Assembly: GCA_963708425.1 (NCBI GenBank)
Contig: OY970206.1
Location: forward strand, 3,534,001 to 3,598,000
Direction: 5' to 3'
Source: JACMNW01 sp963708425
Lineage (GTDB): Bacteria > Pseudomonadota > Alphaproteobacteria > Rhodobacterales > Rhodobacteraceae
DNA length: 64,000 bases
The notes under the pieces were generated by a model, which made no database searches, had not been told where the DNA came from, and saw only the letters and a list, made by a program, of their open reading frames with translations. The position numbers and the translations under genes were made by a program. Shown piece by piece: positions 31,547 through 39,680 of the stretch; positions within the stretch are counted from its first letter, which is position 1, and each line of letters starts with the position of its first letter.

Positions 31547-33955
31547 ATGACCGAACAACTCGCTCCCAGCTATCCGGTGCTTCCGCTTCGCGATATCGTG
31601 GTGTTCCCGCATATGATCGTGCCGCTGTTTGTTGGCCGCGAAAAATCCGTTCGCGCGCTGGAAGATGTGATGGCCGATGACAAGCAGATTTTGCTGTCGT
31701 CGCAGATCGACCCTTCCATTGACGACCCGACCACCGATGGCATCTACCGCACCGGCGTTTTGGCCAATGTACTGCAACTGCTGAAACTGCCCGATGGCAC
31801 GGTGAAAGTGCTGGTCGAAGGCAAAGCGCGCGTTCGGATCACCGAATTCGTCACCAACCCGTCGTTCTTCGAAGCCACTGCCGAACTGCTGACCGAAGTT
31901 CCCGGCGACGCCACGTCAGTCGAGGCGTTGGTGCGCGCGGTCAGCGAAGAATTCGAACGCTACGCCAAGATTCGCAAGAACATCCCCGAAGAAGCACTTG
32001 CTGCTGTTGCTGACACTCACGAGCCGAACCGTCTGGCCGACCTTGTGTCCGGTCATCTCGGCGTCGATGTGGCGCTGAAGCAGGAACTGCTGGAAACGCT
32101 GGATGTGGCCGTGCGGCTGGAAAAAGTCTATGGCCAGATGCAGGGCGAAATGTCCGTGCTTCAGGTTGAGAAAAAGATCAAAACCCGCGTCAAGACGCAG
32201 ATGGAGCGGACCCAGCGCGAATATTATCTGAACGAACAGATGAAGGCCATTCAGAAGGAACTCGGCGATGGCGAAGAAGGCCAGAACGAAGTTGCCGAAC
32301 TGGAAGCCCGCATTGCCAAAACCCAGCTGTCGAAAGAAGCCCGCGACAAGGCGGATGCTGAACTGAAAAAGCTGAAATCCATGTCCCCGATGAGCGCGGA
32401 AGCCACTGTCGTGCGCAACTACCTTGATTGGCTGCTGGGCGTGCCATGGGGTGTCAAATCCCGCATGAAAAAGGATCTGGGCAAGGCGCAAGAGATCCTC
32501 GACAACGATCACTACGGTCTTGAAAAGGTCAAGGAACGCATCGTCGAATACCTTGCCGTGCAGGCTCGTTCTGCCAAAATGAAAGGCCCGATCCTGTGCT
32601 TGGTGGGCCCGCCCGGCGTTGGCAAAACCTCGCTTGGCCGGTCAGTCGCCCGCGCCACGGGCCGTGAATTTATCCGCATCTCGCTTGGCGGGGTGCGCGA
32701 CGAATCCGAAATACGCGGCCACCGGCGCACCTACATTGGCTCCATGCCCGGCAAGATCATTCAGGCGCTGAAAAAGGCGAGAACGACCAACCCATTGATC
32801 TTGCTTGATGAAATAGACAAGATGGGTCAGGATTTCCGTGGCGATCCAGCGTCAGCCATGCTGGAGGTGCTGGACCCTGAACAAAACTCCACCTTCATCG
32901 ATCACTATTTGGAAGTGGAGTATGATCTGTCGAACGTGATGTTCATCACCACGGCGAACTCGTACAACATGCCCAGCCCGTTGCTGGACCGGATGGAGAT
33001 TATTCCGCTGGCGGGCTACACCGAGGATGAAAAGCGCGAAATTGCCAAGGGGCATCTGATCCCGAAGCAAATCGCCAACCACGCGCTGAAAAAGGGTGAA
33101 TTCAAAATCACCGACGAAGCCCTGACTGAAATGATCCGCACCTACACGCGCGAGGCTGGCGTGCGGAATCTTGAACGTGAAATCGCCAAATTGGCGCGCA
33201 AAGCGGTTACTGAAATCGTTAAGGGCAAAACCAAGATTGTTGAGGTGACCCCCGACACGCTGGAAAGTTTCCTTGGCGTCAAGCGGCACCGCTACGGGCT
33301 GGCCGAATTGGAAGATCAGGTCGGCGTTGTTACGGGCCTTGCCTGGACATCGGTCGGTGGCGAATTGTTGCAGATCGAGGCGCTGCGCCTACCCGGCAAA
33401 GGCCGCATGAAAACCACCGGCAAACTTGGCGATGTGATGAAAGAAAGCATCGAGGCTGCCTCCAGCTTCGTGCGATCAATCAGCCCCGAGATTGGCTTCA
33501 AGCCGCCTCGGTTTGAAACCATCGACATCCACGTGCACGTTCCGGAAGGGGCGACGCCCAAAGATGGCCCATCGGCCGGTGTCGCAATGGTAACCTCGAT
33601 CGTGTCGGTGCTGACCGGCATCCCGGTGCGCCGCGACGTTGCAATGACGGGCGAAGTAACTTTGCGCGGCAACGTCCTGCCCATTGGCGGCTTGAAGGAA
33701 AAGCTGATGGCGGCCTTGCGCGGCGGAATCAAGACGGTGCTGATCCCGCAAGAAAATGCCAAAGATCTGACCGAGATTGCCGATAACGTGAAGCAAGGCC
33801 TGACCATCATCCCGGTCAGCCACGTGCGCGAAGTGTTGAAACACGCGCTGGTATCAGTGCCCGTAGCCATCGACTGGGACGAGGCCGCAGAAGAGGCCGC
33901 AGCAGCAGCAAAACGCAGCGCGCCCGACCAAAGTCCGGTACAAACCGCGCATTGA
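31547..33955 (+). CDS. lon: ATP-dependent Lon protease
   Basis: Cytoplasmic AAA+ serine protease that degrades misfolded and regulatory proteins. 802 residues, full length. The N-terminal substrate domain begins PVLPLRDIVVFPHMIVPLFV; a coiled-coil stretch is near 195-260. The AAA module has Walker A GPPGVGKTSLG (near 355) and Walker B LILLDEIDKMG (near 420). The protease domain has the catalytic Ser in PKDGPSAGVAMV (near 678) and Lys in GGLKEKLMAALRGG (near 721). AAGGAA precedes the ATG. An intrinsic terminator follows at 33977-34006, so it is probably a single-gene unit. Confidence 0.98.
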   Translation: MTEQLAPSYPVLPLRDIVVFPHMIVPLFVGREKSVRALEDVMADDKQILLSSQIDPSIDDPTTDGIYRTGVLANVLQLLKLPDGTVKVLVEGKARVRITEFVTNPSFFEATAELLTEVPGDATSVEALVRAVSEEFERYAKIRKNIPEEALAAVADTHEPNRLADLVSGHLGVDVALKQELLETLDVAVRLEKVYGQMQGEMSVLQVEKKIKTRVKTQMERTQREYYLNEQMKAIQKELGDGEEGQNEVAELEARIAKTQLSKEARDKADAELKKLKSMSPMSAEATVVRNYLDWLLGVPWGVKSRMKKDLGKAQEILDNDHYGLEKVKERIVEYLAVQARSAKMKGPILCLVGPPGVGKTSLGRSVARATGREFIRISLGGVRDESEIRGHRRTYIGSMPGKIIQALKKARTTNPLILLDEIDKMGQDFRGDPASAMLEVLDPEQNSTFIDHYLEVEYDLSNVMFITTANSYNMPSPLLDRMEIIPLAGYTEDEKREIAKGHLIPKQIANHALKKGEFKITDEALTEMIRTYTREAGVRNLEREIAKLARKAVTEIVKGKTKIVEVTPDTLESFLGVKRHRYGLAELEDQVGVVTGLAWTSVGGELLQIEALRLPGKGRMKTTGKLGDVMKESIEAASSFVRSISPEIGFKPPRFETIDIHVHVPEGATPKDGPSAGVAMVTSIVSVLTGIPVRRDVAMTGEVTLRGNVLPIGGLKEKLMAALRGGIKTVLIPQENAKDLTEIADNVKQGLTIIPVSHVREVLKHALVSVPVAIDWDEAAEEAAAAAKRSAPDQSPVQTAH

Positions 33956-33976
33956 TGGCGCTAAAGCACAAAAACG

Positions 33977-34006
33977 AAAGGCGCGCTCGTCTGGCGCGCC
34001 TTTTTT
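33977..34006 (+). terminator. Terminator of lon
   Basis: Stem GGCGCGC (33980-33986) / GCGCGCC (33994-34000) with TTTTTT following. This is a classical intrinsic terminator directly after lon. Confidence 0.85.
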
Positions 34007-34122
34007 GTTAAATTCCGCCGGAAACGCTGCCCTTAAGCTTAGCCGAGCGCGGTTCACAGCAACCAACGAAACTTAATTCGAAAGAGCCAAACTTTCCCGC
34101 TGACGTGAGGCGCCAAGCAAAT

Positions 34123-34150
34123 AAAAAAGCGCGCCTTGAAGGCGCGCCTT
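34123..34150 (-). terminator. Terminator of the small secreted protein gene
   Basis: Stem GCGCGCC (34129-34135), loop TTGAA, GGCGCGC (34141-34147), with AAAAAA on its left, which reads as TTTTTT on the minus strand. It is nearly the same stem as the lon terminator 120 bases away. Confidence 0.8.
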
Positions 34151-34188
34151 TCACCGGATCAGCCAAAGCTGACTTTTGAAAGCTAATA

Positions 34189-34389
34189 CTAAGCCGGATC
34201 AGATCCGCCCGAAGCTGCCGCAGCAATCAACAGGATCAGCAGGATCGGAACGATGATCCCAGCCGCCGAAGACGACGTTGCTTGCTCAACGACCTCTGGC
34301 TCCATGATTGGTTCGCCAAGGCCACCCGCTTGAGCTGCCATTGCAGAAAGTGCCAGCACAGCCGACGTCGTGATAAGAAGTTTACGCAT
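34189..34389 (-). CDS. Small exported/membrane peptide, unknown function
   Basis: 66-residue protein. It begins MRKLLITTSAVLALSAMAAQAGG, a clear signal peptide with an AQA/GG cleavage site, followed by a short acidic stretch (EPIMEPEVVEQATSS) and a second hydrophobic segment, IIVPILLILLIAAAASGGSD, at the C-terminus. The mature peptide would be about 45 residues, probably anchored in the inner membrane. TAGGAGA precedes the ATG at good spacing and a strong terminator follows, so it looks like a genuine, well-expressed single gene. I recall similar small proteins in other Rhodobacteraceae but do not know a function. Confidence 0.8.
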   Translation of the reverse strand: MRKLLITTSAVLALSAMAAQAGGLGEPIMEPEVVEQATSSSAAGIIVPILLILLIAAAASGGSDPA

Positions 34390-34819
34390 TTGCAGTTCTC
34401 CTAGCTAAAAATCCAACCAAACCGTTACGGCTAAGTTGGTTTCTGTCAACCAACATTCGTAAGTTAGCCACTCTATCTGTCGTCAACTGCGGCAATTTCC
34501 AAACAATGACGCGCCCGGCTGGAGCCACTCGGCGTGTTGATGTAGCGAAATCACGCTTACGCTGTACAATCAGAGTGAAGTCTGGCTGTTCGCGCCGTCA
34601 AAATTTGAACTTTCAGCGGCCCTATGCGCTTCAACGACAACTCGAAAATCAAATGGACGGGCACCACCGTTTTAGGCTGGGTACAGCTGCAGGGCTTGTC
34701 AGCCGGTTTACAGCCAGCAGAACAACACAATCGAAACGCCGTGCTATATCCTGTAGCCTAACCACAACAAAGTAGCTAATATAGCGTTCAAACCGCAACC
34801 CAAAGGAACCTCCAGACCT
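34390..34819. other. 430-base divergent spacer between the small peptide gene and the HU gene
   Basis: No convincing gene. An 89-codon open frame from 34506 on the plus strand is Arg/Gln/Ser-rich, lacks a ribosome site and looks like non-coding translation. The spacer is more AT-rich than its surroundings and should hold the promoters of both flanking genes; I could not fix a -35/-10 pair with confidence. Confidence 0.5.
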
Positions 34820-35392
34820 ATGGCAACGAAACCCAAGCCGATTTCACTCAAATCCACAAAACCCGCCGCAAGCAAAGTGGCGACGCCAAAGGGTGTGACA
34901 AATCTGCGGTCGGCGGCAGCGCCAGCGGCAAACGCAAAGTCGGCCGCGGCAAAGCCCGCAGGCATTAGCAAGCCCGGCGTTGCCAAAGCACCTGCCGCGA
35001 GAAACCCCGCGCCTTTGGTCGTCGCATCAGCATCGCCAAAACCAACTGCGCCGGCTGCACCCGCGGCAAAATTTGCTGATCTGTCGCCATCAACCACCCC
35101 GTTCACGAACGCCAATTCGCTGAAGAAGAAAGACCTCATCGACCGGGTTCTAAAAGTCACCGGCGGCAAAAAGAAAGCCGTGCGCGATGTCGTCGAGGCG
35201 ACGCTGAATGTCCTTGGTGACGCGCTGTCGAAGGGTGAAATGCTGAACCTGCCGCCATTCGGAAAGGCTAAAGTTAGCCGTCCGTCGGACGCAGGCTCGG
35301 GCAAGGCAATGACGGTAAAGTTGCGGCGTGGTCCGGGCAATGGAACGGGCGGGGCCAAGGCTAAGCTTGCCCTTGCGGACACCGGCGAGTAA
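34820..35392 (+). CDS. HU-family DNA-binding protein with long Ala/Lys/Pro tail
   Basis: 190 residues in two parts. Residues 1-95 are a low-complexity basic tail (ATKPKPISLKSTKPAASKVA..., rich in Ala, Lys, Pro, Ser) like the C-terminal tail of eukaryotic histone H1. Residues 96-180 are an HU/IHF domain: SLKKKDLIDRVLKVTGGKKK, VRDVVEATLNVLGDALSKGE, LPPFGKAKVSRP, and a shortened DNA-binding arm. The tail doubles the usual HU length of about 90. It probably compacts or bridges chromosomal DNA; the tail could contribute non-specific binding. AAAGGAA lies upstream of the ATG. The tRNA-Val(CAC) promoter overlaps the 3' end of this gene. Confidence 0.85.
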   Translation: MATKPKPISLKSTKPAASKVATPKGVTNLRSAAAPAANAKSAAAKPAGISKPGVAKAPAARNPAPLVVASASPKPTAPAAPAAKFADLSPSTTPFTNANSLKKKDLIDRVLKVTGGKKKAVRDVVEATLNVLGDALSKGEMLNLPPFGKAKVSRPSDAGSGKAMTVKLRRGPGNGTGGAKAKLALADTGE

Positions 35393-35401
35393 CGCTAATA
35401 G
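35373..35401 (+). promoter_or_regulatory. Promoter of tRNA-Val(CAC)
   Basis: TTGCGG (35373-35378), exactly 17 bases, then TAATAG (35396-35401). It overlaps the last codons of the HU gene and would start transcription a few bases before the tRNA 5' end at 35412. Confidence 0.6.
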
Positions 35402-35411
35402 CCGCCGCGAC

Positions 35412-35486
35412 GGGTGATTAGCTCAGTGGTAGAGCGCTTCGTTCACATCGAAGATGTCAGGGGTTCAAATCCCTTATCACCCACCA
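35412..35486 (+). tRNA. tRNA-Val (anticodon CAC)
   Basis: Cloverleaf read directly: acceptor GGGTGAT pairs with ATCACCC; D-arm GCTC..GAGC; anticodon stem CTTCG / CGAAG around loop TTCACAT, anticodon CAC for GTG codons; T-loop TTCAAAT. CCA is encoded in the DNA. Confidence 0.95.
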
Positions 35487-35561
35487 TTTTCGTCAAACCA
35501 GCGGGTTTGCGGGCAGATATGGCGCGCCGAGCCGGTATGTTGGGTTTGGCAAAAAAGGGGG

Positions 35562-35591
35562 TTGTTAAACGTCCCGTTCCGGCGATATACG
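35562..35591 (+). promoter_or_regulatory. Promoter of tRNA-Val(TAC)
   Basis: TTGTTA (35562-35567), 18 bases, then TATACG (35586-35591), about 11 bases before the tRNA 5' end. The match is moderate, but the position is right. Confidence 0.4.
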
Positions 35592-35601
35592 GGCCGCAGT
35601 T

Positions 35602-35677
35602 GGGTTGTTAGCTCAGTTGGTAGAGCGTCTCGTTTACACCGAGAATGTCGGCGGTTCGAGCCCGTCACGACCCACCA
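35602..35677 (+). tRNA. tRNA-Val (anticodon TAC)
   Basis: Acceptor GGGTTGT with ACGACCC (one G-U pair), D-arm GCTC..GAGC, anticodon stem TCTCG / CGAGA around TTTACAC, anticodon TAC for GTA and wobble Val codons, T-loop TTCGAGC, encoded CCA. It lies 115 bases after the CAC isoacceptor. Confidence 0.95.
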
Positions 35678-35877
35678 TTATCTTCAGACTGCTATTTTGT
35701 TGATTGGTAACACGCGTGTTACGTTTCGTAAGTGATTGTTATAAAACAATTTCATAGAATATCTTCATATAATCTTTACGTGTTCCTTTGTTCATTCCCG
35801 CACAGCCTCCGCGCTGAAATCAGGAATGACATCGAGGCAGCTCCGACTTATCTTCGATCCAGCAAAGGAATATCAAA

Positions 35878-36816
35878 ATGAGCTGGAATCCCGCACTCGA
35901 TCCGACAATCCCTGTCGGCGACGCAGTTGACCAAATTGAAACGGTGATCGTGCCGCGCGCCCGTGACTTGGGTGGATTTGAGGTGCGCCGCGCCCTGCCG
36001 TCGGTGGCGCGGCAGATGGTGGGGCCGTTCATCTTTTTCGATCAAATGGGCCCCGCCGAGTTTCTGACTGGTCAAGGCATCGACGTTCGCCCGCACCCGC
36101 ATATCGGGTTGGCGACGGTTACCTATCTTTTGCGCGGCCGTATTCATCACCGCGACAGCCTTGGCACCGATCAATGGATCGAACCGGGTGCGGTGAACTG
36201 GATGCTGGCCGGGCAGGGGATCACCCATTCCGAACGGATGGACGGCGAGATGCGGGCAAAACCGCATTCCTTGTTCGGGCTGCAAACCTGGATTGCGCTG
36301 CCAAAAGACCGCGAGGATGACCCGGCAGCGTTTGTTCATTCGGCGCAGACGACGCTGCCGATTCTGGAAGGCGAAGGCAAATCCGTCCGGTTGATTCTGG
36401 GAAACGTGTGGGGTGAAAGAGCGCCCATCGAAACCCCGTCCGAGATGTTTTACGCCGATGCGACTCTGGAGGCGGGGGCGAGTATTCCGCTGCCGGACAA
36501 CCATGAAGACCGCGGGGTCTATGTTTTGGCCGGCGATGTGAGTGTTGGCGGGGAAACTTATCCGGTGGGTCGGATGCTGGTTTTCCGGCCCGGTGATCGA
36601 ATATCGGTCAAAGCTGGCGATGCTGGCGCGCGGATTATGCTGCTGGGGGGGGCCACGATGGACGGGCCGCGTCATATCTGGTGGAATTTCGTGGCATCGT
36701 CGCAAGACCGCATCAACGCCGCGAAAGAGGCCTGGCGGGCGGGCGATTGGGCGCATGGCCGGTTTCGACTGCCCCCGACGGATGACAAGGAATTCATTCC
36801 GGTCCCTGATCAGTGA
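35878..36816 (+). CDS. Pirin family protein
   Basis: Bicupin protein of 312 residues. The N-terminal cupin carries the metal-binding set of pirins: RPHPHIGLATVTYLLRG (two His near residues 75-77), IHHRDSLG, and GQGITHSERM (His and Glu near 119-121). The C-terminal cupin is around 200-290 (VLAGDVSVGGETY, RIMLLGGATMDGPRHIWWNF). Some bacterial pirins have quercetinase activity, others act as redox or regulatory proteins; the role here is unknown. AAAGGAAT precedes the ATG at 35878. It stands alone between tRNA genes; a small inverted repeat CCGCTT..AAGCGG follows its stop. Confidence 0.9.
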   Translation: MSWNPALDPTIPVGDAVDQIETVIVPRARDLGGFEVRRALPSVARQMVGPFIFFDQMGPAEFLTGQGIDVRPHPHIGLATVTYLLRGRIHHRDSLGTDQWIEPGAVNWMLAGQGITHSERMDGEMRAKPHSLFGLQTWIALPKDREDDPAAFVHSAQTTLPILEGEGKSVRLILGNVWGERAPIETPSEMFYADATLEAGASIPLPDNHEDRGVYVLAGDVSVGGETYPVGRMLVFRPGDRISVKAGDAGARIMLLGGATMDGPRHIWWNFVASSQDRINAAKEAWRAGDWAHGRFRLPPTDDKEFIPVPDQ

Positions 36817-36844
36817 TCTACACCGCTTTTCCGTGAAGCGGCGC

Positions 36845-36873
36845 TTGACGCCGCGCGCAGGCCTGCGTAATAC
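36845..36873 (+). promoter_or_regulatory. Promoter of the tRNA-Asp pair
   Basis: TTGACG (36845-36850), exactly 17 bases, TAATAC (36868-36873): a near-consensus sigma-70 promoter. Transcription would begin about 27 bases before the first tRNA-Asp. The second tRNA-Asp, 35 bases after the first, shows no promoter of its own and is probably on the same transcript. Confidence 0.65.
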
Positions 36874-36906
36874 CCCCTCACGTTCGGGCGTCCCGGGCGC
36901 AGATGC

Positions 36907-36983
36907 GCGGTTGTAGCTCAGTTGGTTAGAGTACCGGCCTGTCACGCCGGGGGTCGCGGGTTCGAGCCCCGTCAACCGCGCCA
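36907..36983 (+). tRNA. tRNA-Asp (anticodon GTC), copy 1
   Basis: Acceptor GCGGTTG / CAACCGC, D-arm GCTC..GAGT, anticodon stem CCGGC / GCCGG around CTGTCAC, anticodon GTC, T-loop TTCGAGC, discriminator G, encoded CCA. 77 bases; identical to copy 2. Confidence 0.96.
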
Positions 36984-37018
36984 CTGCACCTGAATGACGC
37001 CCAAGACGTAAGAAAAGC

Positions 37019-37095
37019 GCGGTTGTAGCTCAGTTGGTTAGAGTACCGGCCTGTCACGCCGGGGGTCGCGGGTTCGAGCCCCGTCAACCGCGCCA
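37019..37095 (+). tRNA. tRNA-Asp (anticodon GTC), copy 2
   Basis: Identical to copy 1 over all 77 bases, repeat period 112 bases. The identity extends 2 bases upstream (GC), pointing to duplication or gene conversion. Substrate for queuosine modification by the Tgt encoded in this window. Confidence 0.96.
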
Positions 37096-37122
37096 TTTCT
37101 TCTCTTTGCCCTCATAAGTCCG

Positions 37123-37566
37123 CTAAAGTGGCATCCGGTAGCGGACATGGCCATCGGCTTTGGTGAAATGGTCGTAAAGACGGCGCGCGGTTTGGTTACG
37201 CTCATCGGTGTGCCAGTAGAGGCGCTTGCAGCCTTTGGCGCGGGCGATTTCAATCAGATCGTCCATCAAAGCCCGCCCGATTCCGTGCCCGCGTGCGGTT
37301 TCATCAAGAAACAGGTCTTCAAGATAGCAATCATCGCCTGCGACCCATGTTGAAGCGTGGTGATGGTGCAGGGCAAAGCCAACCATCGTGCCATCGAGAA
37401 ACGCAAATCGACCGTCCAAGCGGGATGTCGGGTCGAGGAGGCGTGCCCAAGTATGGGCAGTGATTTCGGGTGCCAAAGTCACCTTGTAAAACGCGAGATA
37501 TTGCATCCAGAGGGCGTGCCAGGCCGCGTAGTCGGCGGCACTTGCATCCTTGATTTCAAGTCTCAT
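37123..37566 (-). CDS. GNAT family N-acetyltransferase
   Basis: Acetyl-CoA-dependent acetyltransferase of 147 residues. The acetyl-CoA loop is visible as LFLDETARGHGIGRALM (R-G-H-G-I-G near residue 95), followed by the helix DDLIEIARAKGCKRLYWHT and NQTARRLYDHF (motif B) near 128. The acceptor substrate is unknown; relatives act on small amines, aminoglycosides or protein N-termini. The ATG at 37566 lacks a strong Shine-Dalgarno. It is convergent with the tRNA-Asp pair, and the M20 peptidase gene reads toward it on the same strand from the other side (ending at 37624). Confidence 0.85.
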   Translation of the reverse strand: MRLEIKDASAADYAAWHALWMQYLAFYKVTLAPEITAHTWARLLDPTSRLDGRFAFLDGTMVGFALHHHHASTWVAGDDCYLEDLFLDETARGHGIGRALMDDLIEIARAKGCKRLYWHTDERNQTARRLYDHFTKADGHVRYRMPL

Positions 37567-37623
37567 CGGCGGCGGCTTTCATTTTGACGAGAATACTTTA
37601 TTCGACGGAAAAAGAAGGTTGAT

Positions 37624-38994
37624 TCACATTAGTCGCGCCAAGATGCGGGCCCATGAGCGGATGCCTTTGTGAAAGCATTCCAGATCGTACTTTTCGTTCG
37701 GCGAATGTATCTGATCATCATCACGGCTGAACCCCACGAGCATCACGTCCATGTCGAGATAGGTTTTGAAATAACCGGCGATAGGGATTGATCCGCCCTC
37801 GCCGACATAGGCGGCGACACGGCCCCATTCATCAGACAGGGCGGCGCGGGTTGCCTCGAACGCCTTGTCGTTGGTTTGCGTGACGCTTGCGGGGCTGGTG
37901 CCGTGATCTTTGAATTCGACGGTGCAATCGGGGGGGAGTTGAGCGGTGACCCATTTGCGAAAGTGTTTGCGGATCGCATCTGGGTCTTGAGTGCCGACGA
38001 GGCGAAAGGAAACTTTGGCCGATGCCTCGGCCGGCAGCACGGTTTTGAAACCGTCGCCGGTGTAGCCGCCGATGATGCCATTCACCTCGGCGGTCGGGCG
38101 AGACCAGATCATTTCCAAGGGCGTGCGGTCAACCTCACCCGCCGGGTGCGATAGGCCGACGTCGCCTAAGAAACGGGCGTGATCGAAGGCGAGGTTTTGC
38201 CATTGGGCGCGGATGGCATCGGGAAGCTCGGTCACGCCGTCATAGAAGTTCGGGATGGTTATGCGGTTATTTTGATCGTGCATGGCCGCCAGAATGCGGT
38301 TTAGCACCCGAATCGGGTTGGCGGCAGCGCCGCCGTACATGCCGGAATGCAGATCGCGGCTGGCGGCTTTGATGGTGATTTCCTCACCCAGCAAGCCGCG
38401 CAGCATGGTGACGATGGCGGGTGTGGCGGAGTCGAACAGCCCGGTGTCGCAGATCAGCGCGAGTTCGGCGCGCAACTCGTCAGCGTTGACTTGCATGAAG
38501 GGGATCAGGGAGGGGGAGGTGGATTCCTCCTCACCCTCAAGGAATATCGTCAGGCGGCCGGGCAGCGTGCCGTGCACGGCTTTCCACGCGCGGCAGGCTT
38601 CGAGAAAGGTCATCAACTGGCCTTTGTCATCGGACGAGCCGCGGCCACGGATGACTTTGCCTTTGGGGGTATCCTCGATAGCCGGATCGAAGGGGTCGCG
38701 GTGCCAAAGGGCGAGCGGATCGACAGGCTGCACATCGTAATGGCCGTAGAACAGCAGGTGCCTGCCGCCAGAGCCGCCATGGCCGACCACCATCGGATGA
38801 CCCGGTGTTGGGCGGCTTGAGGCGTCAAAACCCAATGATTTCAAATCGTCCACCAGCCAATCGGCGGCGCGGGCGCAATCGGGTTTGAAAGCCGGATCGG
38901 TGGAAATCGAGGGGATTCGCAGCAGTTCCATCAATCGATCAAGCGCCTGTGGCAGGGTTTCGTCGATGCGCGACAATACGGCGTCCAAAGTCAT
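37624..38994 (-). CDS. M20 family metallopeptidase (dipeptidase)
   Basis: Di-zinc peptidase of 456 residues, M20/ArgE/DapE superfamily, M20 dipeptidase (carnosinase-like) branch. Metal and catalytic residues: LLFYGHYDVQPVD (His, and catalytic Asp, near 85), GRGSSDDKGQL (bridging Asp near 118), FLEGEEESTSPS (catalytic Glu pair near 153), ICDTGLFD (Asp near 180), and a late His in DDQIHSPNEK near 428. The dimerisation/lid domain lies between (about 190-340), including RDLHSGMYGGAAANP. The start ATG 38994 has GGGGAAG; the open frame continues to 39438 over the next gene in antisense, with Pro/His-rich nonsense. Confidence 0.92.
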   Translation of the reverse strand: MTLDAVLSRIDETLPQALDRLMELLRIPSISTDPAFKPDCARAADWLVDDLKSLGFDASSRPTPGHPMVVGHGGSGGRHLLFYGHYDVQPVDPLALWHRDPFDPAIEDTPKGKVIRGRGSSDDKGQLMTFLEACRAWKAVHGTLPGRLTIFLEGEEESTSPSLIPFMQVNADELRAELALICDTGLFDSATPAIVTMLRGLLGEEITIKAASRDLHSGMYGGAAANPIRVLNRILAAMHDQNNRITIPNFYDGVTELPDAIRAQWQNLAFDHARFLGDVGLSHPAGEVDRTPLEMIWSRPTAEVNGIIGGYTGDGFKTVLPAEASAKVSFRLVGTQDPDAIRKHFRKWVTAQLPPDCTVEFKDHGTSPASVTQTNDKAFEATRAALSDEWGRVAAYVGEGGSIPIAGYFKTYLDMDVMLVGFSRDDDQIHSPNEKYDLECFHKGIRSWARILARLM

Positions 38995-39104
38995 GGCGTT
39001 CTTCCCCTGATGGTGCGGCTTCAAGCCTATCAGGCGATGGGGGACTGTCCAGTGCGTGCGGACGGGGGTATGAAGCGCCAAATTGCGATGCGTGGAGATA
39101 TGCG

Positions 39105-39680
39105 ATGCGGAAGAACCTGATCTTGGCGGCGGTGTTGGCCTTTGCGGCAGCGCAGGGGGTGAATGCAGAAGCGGTGAATGGGAAAGCCGCGAAGAAAGCG
39201 CTGTTTTCGGCGGAAGGTGCCAGCGTTCAGGTGATGAAGCAGGCGTTTCTGGCGGATGATCAGGCACAGATTTTGGGCTCCGTTGCGTTGCAGCAGCCTT
39301 ATTACGGTGCCATTGCGGTGTCGCCTGACGAAGGCCTGATGTCGGAGGCCACGATTGCTGCGGCGAACTATCATAGCGTCGAGGCGGCGTCTGCGGCGGC
39401 GGCGGCGGGGTGTGATGCGGCGCGCAAAGGGGCGGCACCCTGTGTCATCGTGGCGCTGGTGCGGCCCAAGGGATGGGAGGCGCGGCCCTTGCAACTGTCG
39501 GCCGATGCAACGGCGGCTTTTCGCAAGGATTACAGCGGTAAAGGCGGCGCACTGGCGGTGTCTGCAGGTACCGGGGCGTGGGGAATGGCGAAGGGGAACG
39601 GGGCAGCGGAAGCAGCGATTGCGGCCTGTGCTGCAAAGCTGACAGGGCCTAATGATTGTGCTGTGGTGGTTGCAGATTAG
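39105..39680 (+). CDS. Exported DUF4189-like protein
   Basis: 191 residues. MRKNLILAAVLAFAAAQGVNAEA is a signal peptide; the mature part contains PYYGAIAVSPDEGLMSEATI, AASAAAAAGCDAARKGAAPC, and GAWGMAKGNGAAEAAIAACA with GPNDCAVV at the end. The paired Cys in each half (Gly-Cys-Asp ... Pro-Cys; Ala-Cys-Ala ... Asp-Cys) and the repeated G-A-W/Y-G-A pattern resemble the DUF4189 fold. Such proteins in this group of bacteria are sometimes labelled 5-aminolevulic acid synthase, which nothing here supports. The ATG at 39105 has GGAG upstream; the frame extends back to 38949 without a plausible start. Periplasmic, function unknown. Confidence 0.75.
   Translation: MRKNLILAAVLAFAAAQGVNAEAVNGKAAKKALFSAEGASVQVMKQAFLADDQAQILGSVALQQPYYGAIAVSPDEGLMSEATIAAANYHSVEAASAAAAAGCDAARKGAAPCVIVALVRPKGWEARPLQLSADATAAFRKDYSGKGGALAVSAGTGAWGMAKGNGAAEAAIAACAAKLTGPNDCAVVVAD

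Noticed and set aside
34506..34775. 89-codon frame in the spacer upstream of the HU gene
   Set aside because: No ribosome site, composition typical of random translation, no recognisable features.
39000..39438. N-terminal extension of the M20 peptidase to a 604-residue protein
   Set aside because: The added 148 residues are Pro/His/Ser-rich and antisense to the exported DUF4189-like gene; a good ribosome site precedes the ATG at 38994.
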